Shown here in pieces: positions 5,585-8,829 of a DNA stretch of 8,829 nucleotides (position 1 is its first letter; each line of letters starts with the position of its first letter). Source of the DNA: Candidatus Nomurabacteria bacterium (GTDB lineage: Bacteria; Patescibacteriota; Minisyncoccia; Phycocordibacterales; UBA9973); the NCBI GenBank assembly GCA_943354205.1, contig CALRBJ010000019.1, forward strand, positions 1-8,829, in the 5' to 3' direction. The notes beneath the pieces were generated by a model. That model worked only from the letters and a program-made list of their open reading frames with translations, ran no database searches and had not been told where the DNA came from. The translations under genes were made by a program, and so were the position numbers.

Positions 5585-5921
5585 GTTCCATTATTTTCTT
5601 TTCCAATCCCTTTTTCCAACCGCCGAGCATCCGGCCGATTTCTTGAAGTTGGATAGAAAGTTCTAAGTACTTATTTTCAGGAATGCATTTGTTTTCATAC
5701 GCCAGCTGGGTAAAGAATTTTAACGCGTCCAGTTTCGCGATGGCGTATTCCAAACGGATAATTTTCTTGTTCACATCCAAATACAATCCAAAGAATATGT
5801 GTTCAAGCAAAGACAGGAAACATTCTTCTATTTTGTCTCCGAGTGTGTAGCGATGAATGCGTGGAAAGTCGGTATATAATAAAAACCAAAAACGATAGGA
5901 TTCTTTTGCTTTTAGCAACAC
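5559..5921 (-). CDS. avd: Avd-like DGR accessory protein (four-helix bundle)
   Basis: 120 aa from the GTG at 5921. Avd forms a basic pentameric barrel that binds the RT and the template RNA and is needed for mutagenic cDNA synthesis. Visible family marks are KAKESYRFWFLLYTDFPR, RYTLGDKIEE at 24-33, a Leu-rich amphipathic middle, and EIGRMLGGWKKG at 94-105, the classic end of Avd and related S23/intervening-sequence proteins. It is on the strand opposite to VR, TR and RT, which is unusual. The GTG has no ribosome-binding site. A better start is the ATG at 5950, 6 nt after a TATAAT box, but the C8 tract (5941-5934) after its third codon puts it out of frame, giving a 12-residue peptide. Nine or six C would join it to Avd as MNLPPPTTPHV. 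Expression may be tract-dependent. Confidence 0.85.
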   Translation of the reverse strand: MLLKAKESYRFWFLLYTDFPRIHRYTLGDKIEECFLSLLEHIFFGLYLDVNKKIIRLEYAIAKLDALKFFTQLAYENKCIPENKYLELSIQLQEIGRMLGGWKKGLEKKIMEQKTPAPNI

Positions 5922-5933
5922 ATGGGGTGTTGT

Positions 5934-5941
5934 GGGGGGGG
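5934..5941. repeat. G8/C8 homopolymer in the 5' end of avd
   Basis: Eight G on the plus strand read as C8 in the avd direction, directly after ATG AAT TTA. One added or two lost bases would restore the reading frame to Avd. Such tracts are classic slippage sites; they are also prone to length errors in assemblies. Confidence 0.8.
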
Positions 5942-5956
5942 TAAATTCATAGAATT

Positions 5957-5964
5957 ATTATACT
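5957..5964. promoter_or_regulatory. Overlapping divergent -10 elements between avd and RT
   Basis: ATTATACT contains TATAAT on the minus strand (5962-5957), 6 nt before the avd ATG at 5950, and TATACT on the plus strand (5959-5964), 13 nt before the RT ATG. No convincing -35 is seen either way; upstream of the plus -10 lies the G8 tract. The same octamer occurs at 7613-7620. Confidence 0.5.
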
Positions 5965-5977
5965 GTATTTGTTTATC

Positions 5978-6973
5978 ATGAAAAAATTTCAAAAAAGATA
6001 TGAGGAACTCATAACCACAGAAAATTTGTTCTACGCATGGAAAGAATTTTTGTCTGGCAAAGCAAAGAAATCCGATGTGATATTTTTCGGCGGGAAACTC
6101 ATGGACAATCTATTCAATTTACACATATCTCTAAAAATAAAAACATATAAACATTCTCCGTATGAGTATTTCAAAATCAACGACCCGAAACCACGCGATA
6201 TCCACAAGGCAATAGTGGGCGATAGGGTAGCGCATCATCTCTTGTACACAAATTTATATCCATTTTTCGACACTGTATTTATCCATGATTCGTATTCATG
6301 CAGATTTGGCAAAGGCACTCATAAAGGCATGGATAGATTTAAAAATTTTGCGCTAAAAGTAAGCAAAAATAACACAAAACAATGCTTTGTATTGAAATGC
6401 GACATTAGAAAATTCTTTGCAAGTATTGACCACGAGATTTTAAAGCAGATTTTAAGGGAAAAAATTGAAGACGGGGATATTTTGTGGTTACTCGGCAACA
6501 TCATAGATAGCTTCCGCGCTAGGCAAGACCTAACGCAGAATGTAGGCTTACCGCTTGGCAACCTAACCTCGCAACTTTTAGTGAATATTTATATGAATGA
6601 ATTCGACCAATTTATAAAAAGAGAATTAAAAATAAAATACTATATTCGTTATGCCGATGACTTTGTGATTTTGAGCGATGACAGAAAATTTTTGGAAAAA
6701 TTGTTGCCCAAAGTTTCAGTGTTTTTGAAGCAAAAATTAAAGCTTGATTTACATCCGGACAAAGTCTTTATAAAAACCATATCTTCTGGCGTGGATTTCT
6801 TGGGCTGGGTGCATTTTCCGAATCATCGAGTATTGAGGTCGGCGACAAAGAGGAGAATGTTTAGAAAATTAAAAGAAAATTCTAAAAAAGAAGCACTGGC
6901 TTCTTATGTGGGTATGCTCTCGTATGGCAATGCTAAAATGCTTAAAGATATAGTGCTTGATAAGTACAACTAA
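5978..6973 (+). CDS. DGR reverse transcriptase
   Basis: 331 aa from the ATG at 5978; the frame also allows TTG at 5969, which is less likely. The enzyme makes the mutagenic cDNA of TR RNA. Motifs in order are the N-terminal finger (YKHSPYEYFKINDPKPRDI, about 57-75), the first catalytic Asp D142 in LKCDIRKFFASIDHE, GLPLGNLTSQLLVNIYMNEFD at 190-210 with the G.xxSQ signature that marks DGR enzymes, the catalytic YADD at 225-228 (D227, D228), and GVDFLGW at 271-277. The length is typical of DGR RTs; there is no maturase, nuclease or integrase domain, so retrons and group II introns are unlikely. It reads from the avd-RT divergent promoter and stops at TAA, overlapping the right 39-bp repeat by 2 bp. 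The enzyme looks intact. Confidence 0.95.
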   Translation: MKKFQKRYEELITTENLFYAWKEFLSGKAKKSDVIFFGGKLMDNLFNLHISLKIKTYKHSPYEYFKINDPKPRDIHKAIVGDRVAHHLLYTNLYPFFDTVFIHDSYSCRFGKGTHKGMDRFKNFALKVSKNNTKQCFVLKCDIRKFFASIDHEILKQILREKIEDGDILWLLGNIIDSFRARQDLTQNVGLPLGNLTSQLLVNIYMNEFDQFIKRELKIKYYIRYADDFVILSDDRKFLEKLLPKVSVFLKQKLKLDLHPDKVFIKTISSGVDFLGWVHFPNHRVLRSATKRRMFRKLKENSKKEALASYVGMLSYGNAKMLKDIVLDKYN

Positions 6974-7010
6974 CTACTGCAAACTGTGCATACGCACAAA
7001 GTGCAGTAGT
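6972..7010. repeat. Right copy of 39-bp hairpin repeat, also a terminator
   Basis: Identical to 4297-4335. Here the outer stem gains one pair (AACTACTGCA with TGCAGTAGTT) and is followed by TTGTTTTATTT, making a good rho-independent terminator for the RT gene. It begins at the RT stop codon and ends 4 bp before the convergent superoxide dismutase stop, so it may serve both genes. Confidence 0.92.
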
Positions 7011-7014
7011 TGTT

Positions 7015-7605
7015 TTATTTGAATCTATTTTCAACAATTTCCCAATTCAAATTTTCAAAAAAGGCTTCAATGTATTGTTTCTTGCCTGATGGTTGGAAGT
7101 CGTAGACAAAGGCATGTTCCCACATGTCGAGGGCTAGGATGAGGGTGCAGTCTTGGAGCTGCCCCAAATGCTGTTCGTCTACCCATGCGTTCAATAATTT
7201 ATTTTCTGCTCTATCATAATAAAGCATCGCCCAGCCGACGCCGCGAGTAGTGGCGGTAGCCTTGAATAGCGAGAGCCAATTTTCAAATGAACCCCACCCT
7301 GCAACAATAGCTTCTTTTAATTTGCCGTCATCTTTCAAACTGCTTGCCCCTCCAGATAGGGAAGCAAAATACACTTCATGGTTTCGCATGCCGTTGTATT
7401 CAAATCCGAATCTTTTTTGCAGTCCGCTCAATACGGGCATATTTGTTTCCGCATCGGCTGAAAGCTCTGCAATTTTAGCTAGCACTGCGTTTGCATGGGT
7501 CACATACCCCGCATAAAGTTTTAAATGCTCCTCGATATTCTTGGCTGATATTCCTTTTAATTCCGGCAAGGTAAATGTTTTTGGTTTAAAGTATTCTGTA
7601 TTCAT
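7015..7605 (-). CDS. sod: Fe/Mn-family superoxide dismutase
   Basis: 196 aa; converts superoxide to hydrogen peroxide and oxygen, cytoplasmic (no signal peptide). The four metal ligands can be placed: H27 (NIEEH), H76 (NHEVYF), D160 and H164 (ALDMWEHAFVYDF). Family framework is visible in GWGSFENWLSLF, RGVGWAMLYYD and the C-terminal NWEIV. The first helix is short (HLKLYAGYV) compared with Escherichia coli SodB and lacks the KHHQ segment there, so the second-shell His is missing; metal preference cannot be told. The start is ATG, 7 nt after TATAAT, predicting a leaderless message. It is convergent with the RT gene and divergent from the downstream MBL gene with only 21 bp between starts. Confidence 0.92.
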   Translation of the reverse strand: MNTEYFKPKTFTLPELKGISAKNIEEHLKLYAGYVTHANAVLAKIAELSADAETNMPVLSGLQKRFGFEYNGMRNHEVYFASLSGGASSLKDDGKLKEAIVAGWGSFENWLSLFKATATTRGVGWAMLYYDRAENKLLNAWVDEQHLGQLQDCTLILALDMWEHAFVYDFQPSGKKQYIEAFFENLNWEIVENRFK

Positions 7606-7612
7606 AATTCAT

Positions 7613-7620
7613 ATTATACT
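7613..7620. promoter_or_regulatory. Bidirectional -10 element between sod and the MBL gene
   Basis: The octamer ATTATACT gives TATAAT on the minus strand (7618-7613), 7 nt before the sod ATG, and TATACT on the plus strand (7615-7620), 6 nt before the MBL ATG. Clear -35 boxes are missing. All the control of both genes must lie in or beside this 21-bp gap, partly inside the coding regions. Confidence 0.6.
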
Positions 7621-7626
7621 CTGTAT

Positions 7627-8496
7627 ATGCAATCTTGGCGAAAATATATCCCGCATGCTTTAATTTTCGCTACTTTAGTCGCTCCGGTTTTTATTTACTC
7701 GAAAGTTTATTCGCTCGAGCATGAAAATCATCATCTGAAATTCGCCTTGCTCGATATCGGCCAAGGCGATGCTCTCTATATAGAAGCGCCAAATGGGAAC
7801 AAGGTCTTGGTAGATGGTGGTCCGCCACATTCTCTTTTAGCCCCGCTTTCACAAATGATGAGTTTTGGCGATAAGGATATAAATGCTATAGTAGTGACCA
7901 ATCCCGATGCCGACCACTATGCCGGATTTATCGATTTATTAAAAAATTACAATGTCGGAGCAGTCATCGAGCCGGGCACAGTTTCAAAAACTAAAACATA
8001 TGCAACATTCGAAAATTTGGTGGCTGAAAAGAAAATTCCCGATGTGATGGCGCGCAAGGGAATGAAAATAATTTTAGATGAAAAGGCGGGAGTAGAAATA
8101 GAAATTCTTTTCCCGGATAGAAATGTTTCGAACTGGAATAGCAATGACGGTTCGCTGGTAGCCAAACTCATTTATAAAAATACGAGTGTGATGCTGACTG
8201 GGGATGCCACAAAGAAAACAGAAGGAATCGTTTTGCAAAATAATAGTAAAGAAATTTTGAAGAGCGATATTTTAAAAGTGGGGCATCATGGCTCTCGTAC
8301 TTCCACGAGTGAGGCCTTCGTTTCTGCTGTGGCGCCAGAGTTTGCCGGCATTTCAGACGGGGAGAATAATAGTTATGGACACCCACACAAAGAAACTTTA
8401 GACACCTTAAATAAATACGGGGTAAAAATATACCGCACCGATTTGGTCGGCACTGTCATATTTGAAAGCGACGGAGAGAGGTGGTGGGTTCGTTAG
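7627..8496 (+). CDS. ComEC-type metallo-beta-lactamase-fold hydrolase, membrane-anchored
   Basis: 289 aa. Residues 10-27 form one membrane helix (ALIFATLVAPVFIYSKV), placing the hydrolase domain at the outer face. The domain is that found at the C-terminus of full-length ComEC, thought to degrade the non-transported DNA strand: LLDIGQGDALYI at 41-52, VDGG at 62-65, TNPDADHYAG at 91-100, LTGD at 190-193, KVGHHGSRTS at 217-226 and NSYGHPH at 248-254. The zinc motif HxHxDH is altered, with Asn and Asp at the first two His positions, as also happens in some ComEC-like relatives; D96 and H97 remain. With comEC at 2799 it probably forms a split ComEC. It starts 21 bp from divergent sod and ends in TAG before a long inverted repeat. 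Confidence 0.9.
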   Translation: MQSWRKYIPHALIFATLVAPVFIYSKVYSLEHENHHLKFALLDIGQGDALYIEAPNGNKVLVDGGPPHSLLAPLSQMMSFGDKDINAIVVTNPDADHYAGFIDLLKNYNVGAVIEPGTVSKTKTYATFENLVAEKKIPDVMARKGMKIILDEKAGVEIEILFPDRNVSNWNSNDGSLVAKLIYKNTSVMLTGDATKKTEGIVLQNNSKEILKSDILKVGHHGSRTSTSEAFVSAVAPEFAGISDGENNSYGHPHKETLDTLNKYGVKIYRTDLVGTVIFESDGERWWVR

Positions 8497-8501
8497 CACC
8501 C

Positions 8502-8540
8502 CTCCCTTTCCCTCCCCTTAGTAAGGGGAGGGAAAGGGAG
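8502..8540. terminator. 19-bp perfect palindrome after the MBL gene
   Basis: CTCCCTTTCCCTCCCCTTA (8502-8520) and its exact reverse complement (8522-8540) are separated by a single G. The arms are purely pyrimidine and purine apart from the TTA/TAA centre. It starts 6 bp after the stop codon; TTTT follows shortly (8543-8546), so it may end transcription. The perfect arms and the pyrimidine/purine asymmetry are more than a terminator needs. Confidence 0.6.
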
Positions 8541-8608
8541 TGGTTTTACGATTCCGCTCGAACTTACTTTATCAAAAATTCGTGAGAATATCCACAAGCG
8601 TTCCCCGC

Positions 8609-8793
8609 GCGCTGAAGCGCCTCTGTGCGAAGCACAGAGCTTCTGCTGAAGCAGAAGTGCGGAGAAACGCTCTGCACACCACACAATCTTTTAAAAATGA
8701 TGTGGTGTGCAGAAATGCAAATGCGGAACGCGAGCGAAATTTTGCGAAATGCTGGGGGTTTTGGGGAAAGTATTTCGCAAAATTCGCTTCGCG
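8609..8793. repeat. Cluster of five consecutive hairpins, no gene seen
   Basis: In 8497-8829 I find no convincing coding region. In order: GCGC/GCGC with loop TGAA (8609-8620); CTCTGTGC/GCACAGAG with loop GAA (8621-8639); CTTCTGC/GCAGAAG with loop TGAA (8640-8657); a perfect 13-bp stem TCTGCACACCACA (8671-8683 with 8701-8713); and a ~21-bp stem with two single-base bulges (8729-8750 with 8772-8793). The first three are back to back without spacers. A T-run (8804-8810) follows. It could be a structured RNA, a strong terminator array or the remains of palindromic repeats. Confidence 0.55.
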
Positions 8794-8829
8794 TGCTTCT
8801 TGATTTTTTTGGCAGGGATTCGGTTCGCA

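Larger units (their letters stand above)
4297..7010 (+). mobile_element. Diversity-generating retroelement (DGR) cassette with its flanking repeats
   Basis: The cassette contains all parts of a DGR: a target gene with a 3'-terminal variable repeat, a non-coding template repeat, an Avd-like accessory gene and a DGR-type reverse transcriptase. It is bracketed by identical 39-bp direct repeats. TR and VR are aligned gap-free at a fixed offset of 429 bp, with differences concentrated at template A. DGRs diversify a protein by copying TR RNA into cDNA with random bases at A and writing it over VR. They are known to be common in CPR bacteria. The boundaries given are those of the repeats; whether the whole unit ever moves is inference. 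Confidence 0.9.

Noticed and set aside
5203..5646. A longer frame through TR if TGA at 5380 were read as Gly or Trp
   Set aside because: It does not use the coding frame shared by TR and VR, the translation over TR is a low-complexity Gln/Glu/Leu string, and there is no sign of a non-standard code elsewhere in the window.
5978..6973. Retron or group II intron reverse transcriptase
   Set aside because: The GxxxSQ-type motif, the compact length, the absence of a maturase or msr/msd structure, and the adjacent VR/TR pair identify a DGR enzyme.
6972..7010. Integron attC site
   Set aside because: The hairpin lacks the RYYYAAC/GTTRRRY core boxes and no integron integrase is present.
8540..8803. 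87-aa plus-strand frame over the hairpin cluster
   Set aside because: The frame runs through consecutive perfect hairpins, has no recognisable domain and no start signal; it is explained by the inverted repeats.

Overview
The window looks like a piece of a Candidate Phyla Radiation (Patescibacteria, most likely Parcubacteria-type) chromosome. The inference rests on the gene set (RecJ, RNase HI with a viroplasmin domain, a ComEC channel protein with its metallo-beta-lactamase part encoded separately, a short Fe/Mn superoxide dismutase), the moderately AT-rich composition, the tight packing, and the absence of Shine-Dalgarno sequences. Several genes instead have a -10 box only 6-7 nt before the start codon, as expected for leaderless mRNAs. 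No taxonomic marker such as rRNA is present, so the assignment is inference.

Layout. 1-819: 3' end of recJ. 869-1354: an unrecognised 161-aa protein. 1360-1481 (minus strand): a compact unannotated RNA gene with its own promoter, a three-way-junction fold and an intrinsic terminator. 1511-1965: a G10 tract inside a possible promoter, then a small membrane-anchored Cys/His/Asn-rich protein and a terminator. 2030-4334: rnhA (RNase HI plus C-terminal viroplasmin domain) overlapping comEC, which carries an in-frame 36-bp hairpin. 4297-7010: a diversity-generating retroelement (DGR) bracketed by two identical 39-bp hairpin-forming direct repeats. 7015-7605 (minus): superoxide dismutase. 7627-8496: the ComEC-type metallo-beta-lactamase protein. 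8497-8829: no gene seen, but a dense series of hairpins.

The DGR is the main system. A strong sigma70-type promoter (4395-4423) drives a 217-aa target protein whose last ~36 codons are the variable repeat (VR, 4999-5106). The template repeat (TR, 5428-5535) matches it over 108 bp without gaps. Of 21 differences, 20 are at template adenines, which is the signature of adenine-specific mutagenic retrohoming. The reverse transcriptase (5978-6973) has the YADD catalytic motif and the GLPLGNLTSQ motif typical of DGR enzymes. An Avd-like four-helix-bundle accessory protein (5559-5921) lies between TR and RT but on the opposite strand. RNA reading through from TR toward RT would therefore be antisense to avd mRNA. 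The best start of avd is a leaderless ATG followed by a C8 tract that is one base out of frame, so Avd may be switched on and off by slippage, or the tract length may be miscalled. The cassette sits between the channel part and the nuclease-like part of ComEC, and the left 39-bp repeat supplies the last residues and stop codon of ComEC, which suggests insertion into a former comEC operon.
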